Shown piece by piece: positions 1-11,000 of a stretch of 64,000 bases of DNA; within the stretch, counting starts at the first letter, position 1, and every line of letters begins with the position of its first letter. The translations under genes and the position numbers were made by a program. The notes under the pieces were generated by a model. The model made no database searches and had not been told where the DNA came from. It worked only from the letters and a program-made list of their open reading frames with translations. Source of the DNA: Amycolatopsis orientalis DSM 40040 = KCTC 9412 (lineage in GTDB: Bacteria > Actinomycetota > Actinomycetes > Mycobacteriales > Pseudonocardiaceae); contig NZ_ASJB01000061.1 in assembly GCF_000478275.1 (NCBI RefSeq), forward strand, positions 1 through 64,000, in the 5' to 3' direction.

Positions 1-1107
1 AACCGGCTCGCCGACTGGCTGGTGCGCACGGCGACGGCGGCGGGCCACTACTTCCAGCCGTCCGACGGGACGAGCCCTCCCCCGGTGCCGACGCCTTCCT
101 TCGACGATCATGCCGGCGCGGGCCGCTGGCTGGAGGTGGAGCGGAAGAACTGGCTGGCCGCGGTCAAGAGCGTCGCCGCCCGCGGTGACCATCGCCCGGT
201 CCTCGACCTGTCCGAGTCCATGCACTGGTACTCGGAGATCGGCGGCACCGCGAGCACCTGGTACGACGTGTTCGCGCTCGCCGCCGACGCGGCCGTCGCG
301 ATCGGCGGCAAACGCGAGGAGGCCGTCCACCGGAACTACCTGGCCTGGGTGCTGACCACGCTGTGCGATCAGCCGGACGAGGCCGCCAAGATGGCCCGGC
401 GCGCCTGGGACGCGGCGGTGGAGGCGGGCGATCGCCGCGAGCAGGCCTGGGCGCGGGTGTACCTGTCGAACGCCCACCTCCGCGGTGGCGAGCTGAAGGA
501 GTCGGCCACGCTCTTCGACGACGCCGTGCGCCTGTTCGAGGAGGCGGGTTATCCGCTCGGACTCCATGTGGCGCGGGCGATGCGGGGCACCTACCTGTAC
601 CGCAACGGGCGGTTCGACGACGCCGCCGTGGAGTTCGAGGCCTGTGTCCGCTACTTCGAGCAGGGGCACGACGGCGCGAGCACCCCGGTGGACGAAACGA
701 CCTACGCCTACCTGCTGCTGCGCTCGGCGCAGAACCTGACCGCCCTCGGCTCGGCCGGCCTCGCGCTCGCCCAGTACGAGACGGCGCTCGCGCTGTTCTA
801 CCGCCACGGGGCGGCCATGGGGCAGGGCCGGGCCCTCCAGGAGATCGGAAAGCTCCTGCGCGGCCAGGGGGATCCCGCGGCGGCGCGCGATCGCCTGACC
901 AGGGCCCTGGCGGTGTTCGAACGGATCGGGCTGACGCAGTCCCAGGTCGACACCCTGTGCGACAGGGCCGCCCTGTCCGACGAGCAGGGTGACCCGGCGT
1001 CGGCGCGGGGCGATCGGGAGCGCGCGTTGTCCCTCTGCGACCGGCTCGGCCGGTCCGAAGGCGCGAAGTTCCGGGAGCGGCTGACAGGGCACCTCAACGC
1101 CTCGTAG
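1..1107 (+). CDS. C-terminal part of an XRE-NB-ARC-TPR regulator (partial)
   Basis: The frame is open from base 1, so the gene begins outside the window; a GTG at 22 is only an internal codon. The visible 368 residues are helical tetratricopeptide-like repeats. They align by eye with the C-terminal half of the complete regulator at 43625-46054: both carry a MHWYS block followed by A-rich helical pairs, and both start with a W-L-x3-A segment just after the winged-helix region. In that family an N-terminal XRE helix-turn-helix and an NB-ARC ATPase precede these repeats, and the repeats are thought to sense a ligand or partner. The gene converges on the small minus-strand gene ending at 1117, with 9 bases between the stops. 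Its position beside the T7SS locus suggests a regulatory link, but that is inference. Confidence 0.8.
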   Translation, partial: NRLADWLVRTATAAGHYFQPSDGTSPPPVPTPSFDDHAGAGRWLEVERKNWLAAVKSVAARGDHRPVLDLSESMHWYSEIGGTASTWYDVFALAADAAVAIGGKREEAVHRNYLAWVLTTLCDQPDEAAKMARRAWDAAVEAGDRREQAWARVYLSNAHLRGGELKESATLFDDAVRLFEEAGYPLGLHVARAMRGTYLYRNGRFDDAAVEFEACVRYFEQGHDGASTPVDETTYAYLLLRSAQNLTALGSAGLALAQYETALALFYRHGAAMGQGRALQEIGKLLRGQGDPAAARDRLTRALAVFERIGLTQSQVDTLCDRAALSDEQGDPASARGDRERALSLCDRLGRSEGAKFRERLTGHLNAS

Positions 1108-1116
1108 GTCCCGCGC

Positions 1117-1374
1117 TCAGGCGGAGACGCGGGTCAGTTCTTCCCAGGTGATGTGCCCGAGCAGGACGTCCTGGATGGTGTAGCGGGGCGCGGGCTCGAA
1201 TTCGGCGATGGCGGGCTGCCGTTCGGCCCGCGACATCCCGGCGGCCTCGGCGATCCGGCCGCCGAGTTCCCCGGCGTCCAGCTCGCGGATGTCGTTACGG
1301 GAGACGTAGACGGCCACCATGTCCTCGTCGGACCGGGCGGGGCGACCGGGGAAACCCTGGATTCGTAGCGACAC
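1117..1374 (-). CDS. Small hypothetical protein (85 aa)
   Basis: GTG at 1374 is preferred over an upstream in-frame ATG at 1452 because AAGGAG lies 5 nt before it. The protein is acidic and soluble, with no signal peptide or membrane segment. A short RIQGFPGRP start is followed by an acidic segment (DEDMVAVYVSRNDI) and an amphipathic helix. I do not recognise the family. It is the last gene of the minus-strand run that follows the giant T7SS gene, 121 bp after the 141-aa gene. It could be a second accessory or immunity-type protein, but nothing in the sequence shows that. Confidence 0.6.
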   Translation of the reverse strand: MSLRIQGFPGRPARSDEDMVAVYVSRNDIRELDAGELGGRIAEAAGMSRAERQPAIAEFEPAPRYTIQDVLLGHITWEELTRVSA

Positions 1375-1495
1375 GTCAACTCCTTGGTGTTGAGCGGGTT
1401 CTGCGACTCTTCGTCCAGTCAACGCGATCCGCGTCCCGGTCACCATGAACAACCACCAGCAGAAGGACCGGAAGGAAAGTCCCGCCGGGACGCGG

Positions 1496-1921
1496 TCAGC
1501 CCGCGCTCCACACCGGCCGCCGCCCGGCGCCCGGCGGCTCCAGCACGAACCCGGCCGCGCGCCGGACGACGTCCGCCGCCACCGGGCCCGCGGTGGCGCC
1601 CCGCGCCCGGATGTGCGCGAGCAGGCCCGGTTCCGGCGCCAGCCCGTGGCGCTCCAGGTAGTAGGTGACGGTGTCGGTCCAGACCCACTCCCCGTCGGTG
1701 ACGAAGTTCGACGGCACGACCGCGGTCCGGTCCGGGTCGACGACGTCGTCCAGCAACGACGGCGTCACCAGGACCGGGGTACCACTGGCCAGGTACGCGA
1801 CGAGCGCCCGCAGTTCCGCCGGGTCCTCGATCCGCGGACGGCCGGGCGCGAACCCCGGGCCGGTTTCGGGGTCGACGACGTCGAACACCCTGGCCAGGGT
1901 GAACTCTCCCGCTGTGGTCAC
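1496..1921 (-). CDS. Hypothetical protein downstream of the giant toxin-like gene; candidate immunity protein (141 aa)
   Basis: GTG at 1921 is preceded by GGAGGAGG, a strong ribosome binding site. The protein has no signal peptide or membrane segment and looks cytoplasmic. Visible features are an acidic N-terminal half, PVLVTPSLLDDVVD in the middle and a Trp/Tyr-rich stretch (DGEWVWTDTVTYYLERHG) near residues 75-92. I do not recognise the family. It is the first gene after the 7371-codon gene on the same strand, the usual place for the immunity gene of a polymorphic toxin. However, a perfect palindrome at 2009-2073 separates the two, so it is probably transcribed independently or by read-through. 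The immunity role is inferred from position only. Confidence 0.7.
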   Translation of the reverse strand: MTTAGEFTLARVFDVVDPETGPGFAPGRPRIEDPAELRALVAYLASGTPVLVTPSLLDDVVDPDRTAVVPSNFVTDGEWVWTDTVTYYLERHGLAPEPGLLAHIRARGATAGPVAADVVRRAAGFVLEPPGAGRRPVWSAG

Positions 1922-2008
1922 CGGCTACCTCCTCCTGAAGGACATGGGTTGGCGACCCCAGCACACCGGACCCGCCCGCCGCGCACCAGGCAGGACAGGC
2001 GGCAGAAA

Positions 2009-2073
2009 CGTCGTTCCGTGAATGCCTCCTTGAGGGACTCTGAGTCCCTCAAGGAGGCATTCACGGAACGACG
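2009..2073. repeat. Perfect 32-bp-arm palindrome overlapping the end of the giant gene
   Basis: Arms 2009-2040 and 2042-2073 are exact reverse complements around one central base. The inner part (CCTCCTTGAGGGACTC) is nearly the same as the palindrome at 49208-49254, so the two form one family. The stop codon of the giant gene (2061-2063) and its last codons lie in the right arm. No long T-tract follows. It probably acts as a transcription terminator for the giant gene and may also be a dispersed repeat. Confidence 0.85.
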
Positions 2074-5000
2074 ATCGACGGCACCAGGATCTCGAAGATG
2101 CCGGCCTGCACGTCCGGGTCGGCCGGTACGTCGGCGGGCACCTGATCGAACACGTCGACCAGGGCCTGGTACTTCTCTTCGTACGTCGGCTTCCCGCCGC
2201 CACGCTTCTCGGTGGAATAGAGGAACCGGTGCTCATTGCCCACCAGCAGATGCTCACCTTTCACCACGGCCACGCCGGTCAGCTTGTCGTAGCCTTCCTG
2301 CACCTCCTTGGTGGTGTCGTTGACGAACTTCGCCTGCGCGCTGTAGGAGGAGAAATCCGCCTGGTAGTACTGGTGGAACTCGCGGAACAGGTTCCGCACG
2401 TCGGCGGCGGTCGGTGTCCCGCCGCCCGGCCGTCCCACGCGTACGGCGAGCCCGCGCACGAAGTCGTAAACGCCCTGCGCGGTCATCCCGCCCATGTCGC
2501 GGAAGTAGTAGCCGAACGGATCGGAGTCGACGAAGGCACGCACCAGCTCGAAGTCGCGCCTGCAGGCCCACAGTCCCTCGTGGCGGTTCATGTACTGGAT
2601 CGCGCCGCGGTGCTCGGGCTCCCGATCGTGACTGACCTGCGCGTCGCCGTACTGGTTCTTGGAATTCACCTTGTCCATGTCGTGGAACAGGATCGCCTTG
2701 ACGACCGCCTCCCTGGTGACGAACCGCTCGGCGTCCTCCTGGCCGGAAGTGAGTGTCAGGTACCGGTTGAGCACCATCTGGGCGTGCTCGCCGAAGGTGT
2801 TCGGTTTCGTCTGCCCTTCGGCCCGATCAGGCCTCCCGGGCTGGGGTTTGACCGTCTCGGCGAATTTGCGTCCCAGCTTGGCGTGCTCGTCGGTGACGCC
2901 CTTGTCCAGCTTCGAAAGCAGCTCGTCGAGAATCACCTTGCCGGACAACGGGTCCGGGTTGCCGAGCTGCTCCGTGATCGTCTTCGCCAGTTCGCCGCCG
3001 ATGCGCCGGTGCTCGTCGAACACGGACGGATCGTGCTTCTGTGTGTAGCCGAGGATGTGCTCGTCGCGCCAGCTGGCGTATTCGTTCTCGTAGGGCGTGC
3101 CCTCGATCATCCCGTCGGCGAGTTCGCTCTGCCGGGTGTCGAAGTCGAGCTTGATCCTTCGCTCGTCGGTGGCGATGGCGGACCCGATCTCCGCCTGCGT
3201 GGCGTAGTCCGGCAACTGCCTCATGAACTTGTCGGCGTCGTCACGGCTGACCGCGGTGAACTGCACCTTGTCCAGGAGCTTCGGCGTCTGGAGCAGGCCC
3301 TTGGCCTTCTCCGCCAGCGTCCGGCGGAACTCCGGGCTCCCGAACCTGGCCGAGTTCTTGTGATTCAGCTCCTTGGCCAGCGCGTCGGCCACGGCCGCCA
3401 GCTTGGTGTCGAAATGGGCGCCGAGTCGCTCTTTCCCGATGCCGTAGAGCTCACTCTTGAGGACAGGCTCGGTGGCCTTGGCCAGGATCCGTGCCTTGAA
3501 CTGCGCGGCGAAGGCATCCGGGCCGATCATCACGGTCGTTTTGCGCAACAGCTCCTTGAACACCGGGTCCTTGACCAGGTCCTCGGCGATGACCTGGGTG
3601 AACTCCTCGGCCCGGAATCCGGTGAGGAAAGCCTTCGGGCGCTTCTCTCTGCCCTCTTCCTTCTGAACCTTCCTCGGCCCGTTCTTCTCTTCGTCTTTCT
3701 TTCTTCTCTCCTCTTCCTTCGCTTGTGCCTTCTGCTCGATCTCGGCGGCCCACGGGCCCGCAAGTTCCTGGAACCGGCCCTGGACGACGCGGAATACGAC
3801 GCCCCTGACTCCTCGTCCGAACTCGCCGTGCCGGATATCCTGCCCGTATCCCGCGGCCAGTGCCGCCAGTACGGCCTCGGCGACGGCGTCCGCCGCCCTC
3901 GCCGGGATCTCCGGATCAGCCGTGATGGCCGCCTTGATCTGCTCAGGGGTATCGGTGCGGGGTACGGCTTCCTGCCCCTCCGCTACTTGCCCCTCCGCTT
4001 CCGGCTCGTCCGTTACCTGCCCGGCCGGCTTCTTCAACGCCGCGGCGAGAACCGGCTGCGGGATGTTCAAAGACCTGTTGAGCTGGCTCGTCACTGTGGA
4101 CCGGAGATCCTCCGCGGTTATCGGGACCCCGTCGCCGACCTCCTCGCGGATGACCGGGTCGAGCTTCGCCCACAGTCTTTCCCTGAACTGATCGACGAGG
4201 TCCTTACCCGGACCATGCGTGTTGAGGAAGGCGTTCATCTCGGCGGTCCGGCTCTCCACGGTGTTCGGTTTCGCGCCCTTGGCGGATTCCTTGCCGGAAT
4301 CGGGAATGACGTCGGCGGGCGGGCTGAAGAAGGCTTCGGGGGATTTGTTCCAGGTGTGGTAATGGTTGCTCAGCGTCCTCGCCATGGCTCGCAAGACCTT
4401 CGCGTCATTGCGGAAGGACTTCTGCCCCTCGGCGTCCCAGGTGAACCACGGATCGTTCTCCCGGCCGAGCGCGGCGGAATCGAAGTCCGGGCGGAGACCC
4501 AGTCGGACGTAGAGGTCGGCGATATCCTCCTGACGGCCCGCGACTTCCGGCATGACGGTCACCTTCCCGCCGACGGTGTAGGTGACGAGTGAACCGTCGA
4601 GCACCTTCCGCTGCAGCTTTTCGAACTGCGTGCCCCGCAGGCCGAACTGATTCGTGTCGCCGTTCTGGTCGACGTTCATCGACAGTTCGTTGTCCTTTGA
4701 CGACGACTCGACCACGGCCTGCTTCGTGACCTTCGAGAACTCGTCGAGCGGCACGAGGAACGTCCTCAGCATCGGCTGCATATGGTCTTCGCGGTTGCTG
4801 TCGGTCTCGTACTTCGAAGTCCATTGCACGGCCCGCAGCGGCCGTCCGCCGCCGACCCAGAACACCTTCGGCCCGGTTTCCCCCTTGCGCCTGCCGCTGA
4901 ACGGCGTGACCACACCATTCTCGTCCTGGTGGACGTCCTTGTTCTCCGAGTCACGGCCCGCCGGATTGAGAATCGCGGTGTAGAGACGGACGTAGTGTTG

Positions 5001-8000
5001 TCCCCTGATCGTCTCGATCTCGAACTCACCGCGGTGCAGCACCTTGCGTTCCTGCTTCCCGATCACGAGCACCGTCGAGCCGGGATAGCCCACCTTCGGC
5101 CGTCCGATGTGGACGTTTTCCCTGGTCCCCAGGTAGGTGTCGGCGCCGTCGGCGTCCGCCCGCAGGAGATGCACCGGCTTGCCCGTCTTGTCGCCGTGGC
5201 TGGTCCAGGTGCCGTCCTGGTTGATCACGTGGACCAGTACGCCGGCGAACCGCGCGATCGCGCCGAGGTCGGTGCTGTCCGGGTGCAGCCTGGCGAAGTC
5301 GCCGAGGAGGCCGATGATGCGGGTGTGCTCGCGCAGTGGCTGGTCCGACAGGCTGGCCACCAGGGCCTCGCGGAAGGCATCGTGGGGTGTGTCCCCCTCC
5401 ACCAGTACCGGTTCCAGGCCGTGCACGCGCAGCACGTCGCGCTGGGCGGAGTACACGGCACCCCGGTTCAGCACCTTGCCGGGATACGGATAGCTGACCA
5501 CGACGGAGTTGATGCTGATCGACGATTTCGACGACAACTGGGACGAGTTCCGGTTGACCAGGGGTGGTCTCAACAGCGTGGTTGTCACTGGACCACCGGA
5601 AGTGTCCGAAGTGGACTTCGGCGCCGCGTCCGGCTCTTCGTCCACAGAGGACACGTCGAACGTGATGACGGCTCGGCGGCGAGCTGTTTCCAGGGTCTGT
5701 CCGGCGGAGAGGGGGCCGACGTCACTCCCGCCCGACCGGCTCGTGATGGCGATGCCGTCCTCTTCGAGCGGCGGATCGTCACCGCGCAGCCTGTCCAGTT
5801 GCCCGTCGATGGCCCCGCGCAACGCCACTTCGGTGGCGTCGGCCCGCGCCTGACCGGTTCTGACCGCCTGCTTGATGCCGAACGGTGAACCGTTGCCATA
5901 GCCGGTGACGGTGACGGCGACGAGTGGCATCGGCAGATCCCGCCCGGACCGCCGGATCGCGGTCTCGGCGATCCGGGTGGCGACCGAGTCGAGTTTGGGC
6001 AACTCGCTTGCCGGGACCACCTTGGACCCGGCGGGGAAGGCGACTTCCGCGGTCACCCGCTCGGCACCGGCGGGCGGGTCGTCCGCCGCGAGCCGGACCA
6101 CTCCGTCCAGATCGGACACCGGCTCCCCGGCGGCGTAGCCGGGGGGAAGTTCTTCCGTAGTCCGGTTTTCGCTGTCTTCCGGCCCGATATGCGCGCCGAT
6201 CCGGTGCGCGTCGGGCGGGGAACCGGTGAGATGGACCCAGTTCCCGTCCGGCGCCACGACCGGGCGTCCCGCCGCGTCGACCCCGGCCCGCCCGGTCACC
6301 ACGAGATGTCCCGGACCGGCCGCACCGGGCACGAAGTACACCGGACCGTCCGGGGCGACGGCGTCCACGTCGACCCCGTGTGCCCGGAGCTCGTCCAGCA
6401 CCCGCGCGGCGAACGACCGGCCGCCACCGGTTCCGGCACCACAGGACGCGAACATCAGCGGCTTCACGCCGTCCCAGTGTCCTTCGTCCTTGGCACGCAC
6501 CAACATCGTGGCCACCTCGGACGGGCTCAGCGGCATGCTGCCCGCCCCGGAGGCCCGCACCGGGGCGCCGTTCGCGTCGCCATGCGCGAGGAAGGTGAAG
6601 AACCTGTCGTCCGCCGGATAACCACCGGCGACTCCGGCCAGCCGCGGATCGTCCAGCCTGATCCCCCGGTTCCCGTCGAGCGGGACGGTGGCGACGTCGG
6701 CCGGGTCCGTCACCGGCACCAGCGCGTCGAAAACGGAGTCCGTGACCGTCGCTTTCGCTGTGGCTTCCACCGCGGGCTCGACCGGGCCGTCGGCCGGATC
6801 CGGGATGACCGTGGAGACGAGGACATCGGACTCCGCGCCGGTGGCGATCACCCGCAGCCGGGCGTCGTCGCTCAAGCCGTGGCGGGAGAAGGACGACCGC
6901 AGCTCCGCCGCGATCGCGGCCAGGCGTACGTCACCCCGGGCGCCGCGGACCTCGACCGGCGGCGGTGTCGGTTGCGCGGCGACCAGCCCGGCGAACTCGT
7001 CGAGATTCGCCTGGACGGTTTCCGGCAGTCCGATACCGTCGTCCTGCTCGGCCCCGAACGGCATCGAGCCGGGGATGGACCGTTCGATCAGCAGGCCCTC
7101 CGCCGTCGGCACGACGTCGAAACCGCCGGGGACCTGCCGGAAGAGCGGCGGGTCGTCGTCGCCGGGCACGAGGTAGGAGCCGTGCTCGGTCACCTCGATC
7201 TCGGTGCGCCCGCCCGCGGCGAACCGGAACCGCAGCCATCGGCCATCGTCGGTGACGACGGGCCTGCCGTCCTCCCGGAAACCGATCCGACCGGCGACGA
7301 CCAGCTCGTTCCGCCCGGGCTCGCCTTCTCCGCCGGGGGTGGACCAGACCGCCGTGTCCCCGGCGTACGCGCTCGCGACGATGTCCTGATCCGCGAGGCT
7401 GTGCAGCACCGTGGACACATAGCCCTCGACGTCCGGCGAACCCAGTCCACAGGCGACGAACCGCAACGGCTTGCCGTCCGGCCAGGCACCCTCGCGGGAG
7501 AGGCGGGCCAGCAGTTCGACCATCACCTCCGGGGTGATCGGCCGTCCCTGGAATTCCGGCATCCCACTGGGACCGGTGTGGGCGACCACGGTGTAGAACC
7601 GCCGATCCTCGCGGAGGCCTTCGACGGCACGCCGCTGCCGTTCCCGCGCGTCCGGATCGTTCGCCGGGTCGTCGAGCCAGATCCCGGCGTCGTCCCCGAA
7701 CCGCGTCGCGCCGCCCAGGACGGAGTCGGCCGACGCGGCGACCGGCCCGGCGACGATCTCGTCCGGTCCGGGCTCGGTTCCGACGGCCTCCCGCGCCGCA
7801 CCGCGAGCCGACGGCACCACGACGGCACGGTCCTCCAGCACATGCTTCCCGGCCATGATGCCGTCGCGCTCCACGAACCGCACGAACTGTTCGATCGTCA
7901 GGTAATCGAACTGGGCCTTCTTCGGATCGCTGACCACGAACATCCGCTCGCCGCCGTGTTCGGCCGCTTTGAGGACCATTTCGTGGCCGGTCGTGAAGAT

Positions 8001-11000
8001 CCGGACGCCGGTACCCGACCGGACCCGGTCCCAGAATTCCCCGGCGGACGTGGCGAGGTAAGGCGACAACGGCCTGTCGGGCTCCGACCAGTGCTGGCCG
8101 CGGTAGGCCTCCCGTGGCGTGGGCCCGAGGGGCTGGTACGCGGCATCGCGGAACCGGACGTCGTCCGTCCCGGTGGTGCGCCTGCCCGGCCGGTCCAGGG
8201 CGACCGGCAGCAGCAGGGGAACGCTCAGTTCCCAGGCGCCGGATACGACCTTCCTGGTCAGGACCGGTACGGCCGAGCCGTCGCCCCGGTTCAGCCAGAT
8301 CACCGCGGCGAGTTTCTGCATGGTGCGGCTCCACCGGGTGGTGAGGTCCGCCCAGTCCGCGCGATGACCGGGGCCGGTGCTCCCCGCCGCGGCGAGCCGG
8401 GTCGCGCGCTTCTCGATCTCCGCGAACCGTTCGCGGGCCTCGGCGACGCGTTTGGCCGCCAGGTCGCCGATCGACCTGCCCAGCGGGCGATCGCGGCGGT
8501 CCAGCCGGTCCCGCGGCGTCCTGGCCAGCTGGTCCTCCACCCGCGCGACCACGCCGCGCCCGGCGAGGAGCAGCCCCGCGATGGTCGGGACCACGGCACG
8601 CAGGTCGGTGTTCGTGGCCGCGGCACCGCAGGTGTTCATGAAGTGCTGTTCGTCGTGTCCGGTGGCCGCGAACAGGCTTTCCGTCAGCGCGGCGGGATTT
8701 CCGAGCAGGGCCTGGAACAACGGATCCTCGCGCAGGGTGGCGCGTCCCGCGTGGCCGAGGTTCGTCAGCCCCAGCCGCGCCAGGCGCGTCGGCAGCTCCT
8801 CCCCGGGCCGGTAGCCGATCCCCCGCACGGTCGAGTGTTCGGCGGTGAACGGGTCGCGGCCCGCCTCGACGTTCACCGCGAGGTCGCCGAGCACCTGCTG
8901 GAGCCGGTCGATCGACAGCGGCTGCAGGACACGGCGGTCGCGCACGGTCTTCAGGCGGAACCGGGAATTGTCCGGGACGTCCCGCTCCCGCGTCGGCACC
9001 AGCGACGTCACCAGTACCGCGTCGTTGACCAGCGACCGCACGCTCGCCCGGACCTCCGGGTCCGCGAGCCCGCCCAGGCTCCGGTCGATCCGGCTCAACG
9101 CGGCCGAAATCGCGGGCGAACCGAAAACGGTGCCGGTGTGGTTCTCCAGACGGCCGCCCTCGGCCAGCCGCGACAGCTGATCCAGCCGCGCACCGAGATC
9201 CTCGGTCGCCAGATTCGGCAATCCGTCGAAGGCGACGTCGTACCGGTCCGCGAAGTCGTTCGCCTCCGGTGGCCGGACGTCATCCTCGTCGAGTTCGATC
9301 GTCCCGGCCTGGCCTCCGCCGTCCGTGTCGCCGAGCCCGTGGTTCTCGGGCACGGAAAGCGGGAACCCGGCGCCCCCGGGCAGCCGGGGCCGCTCCCGCG
9401 CCGAAGCTTCGCGCCACTTCTCGAAGACCGGGTCCAGCTCGACCGGATCGTTGCCCCAGGCGAGGACGTCGGCCGTCGCCCTGGCGACCCGGTCCCGCGC
9501 CGCCTCGAGCGCGGTTTCGGACTCCGCGTGGCGTTCCGCGTCCCGGGAGCTTCCCGCGCCGCCCGGCGCGAGCCGCGCGGTCAGTTCCGCGTGCGCCGCT
9601 TCGGCCCGGCTCAGGTGTCGGCGCGCACCGAGGAGATCCGCCCACGCGTCGCTCCTCGTCGCCGGGAATCCCGCTGTGCTCAGCAGTTCCGGTGCGGGAC
9701 CCGCCGTTCCGGCGGCGTTCTGGTCGAGGAGTCCGGCCCAGCTCGTGGCGTCCCGCCGCCAGGCCTCGGCGAGCACCGAACCCGGCGACGGGCGCGGCGC
9801 GATCTCGACCGGTTCGGTGATCTCGCCCGCCGACTGCTCCAGCGAACCCCCTGGCACGGTCAGCAGTTTCCAGACCGTGGGCGGCAAGGTGACCGGCCGG
9901 ACGGCGTCGCCTTCCCGTCGTTGGTAGGTGATCGTCCGTACCTTCGACGCGAGGACGGGATCGTCGACGATGGTCTTCACCGCCGCGTGCCAGACGAGGG
10001 GGGCGTCGGGATGCCGGTCGACGAGGGCCTCGACGGCGGTCAGATGCAGGTCACCGTCCCGTTCCCGCAACCCGCGGGCGAGGACGCCGACGACCTTCTC
10101 GGCCTGCTCGGCCACGGTCCTGGCGCCCGAACCCGGTCCTGGCCGATCGCCGGCCGCGGGCGGATCCGCCTGGCGCAGGTGGATCACCGTCGGCTCATGC
10201 CATTGGGCGGCCCTGGCGACCTCGACGACTTCGAACGTCGAACCCGGCGGCAGGATCCGCAGGTCCCCTTCCGTCACGGCGAGGGCGTCGTCGATGACGA
10301 ACGCGACGTTGCCCTTCCCGCCTCCGGCGACCAGCACGGCCGGTTCGGTGACGAACCGGCCCTTCCGGAACTCGTCCAGTTCGGCGGCCGAACGCCAGGT
10401 GTTCACCGTGATGCGGCTCCGCGTCGTCGCCTCGCGCAGGGCTCGCCTCCGGGCACGCACGACCAGGTCGCGGTGCGCGCGCGTATCGCGGCTCGCCAGA
10501 TCCGGCGCCAGTTCCCCCGCCTCCCGGATCACCTTGCTCAAGGTGACCTTGTCCTCGAGGAAACTCGGGGGCGGGCCGTCTCCCGGCGGACCGGTGAACG
10601 GCGTGCCGATCCGGGTGGGCGTGGCATCGATCTGCCGCAGGCTCACGCGCAAGGTGTCACCCGCCTCTTCGACCGTGAGCACCTTGAACTCGGTCCCCGG
10701 CGGAAGCAGCACCTCGCGTTCGCTGGGCCGATTGGACGCCGAGGCGATGAAGGCGCCGTCGTGGACCTCGGCGCTGACGATCACCTTCTTGCCTTTGTAC
10801 AGCCGGTCGTCGCCCTGCATGCCGCGGAAGAAACCGCTGTCGGTGTACCGCTCCCCCTTGACGAACAGTTCCTTGGCGACCGGCACCGGCAACCCCATGA
10901 CCCGGGTCACCGGCCCGGAATGGCGGGCGGGGAACCGGGTGACCGCCGAAGCCAGCAGCCGGGTCAGCGGTGCCGCGTAAGCAGGGCTTTCCTTGCCCGC

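Noticed and set aside
4560..4874. Third ADP-ribosyltransferase domain near residues 6436-6560 of the giant protein
   Set aside because: The segment (VFWVGGGRPLRAVQW and later GLRGTQFEKL) looks like a discrete domain, but I could not match an R-S-E pattern, so I left it unassigned.
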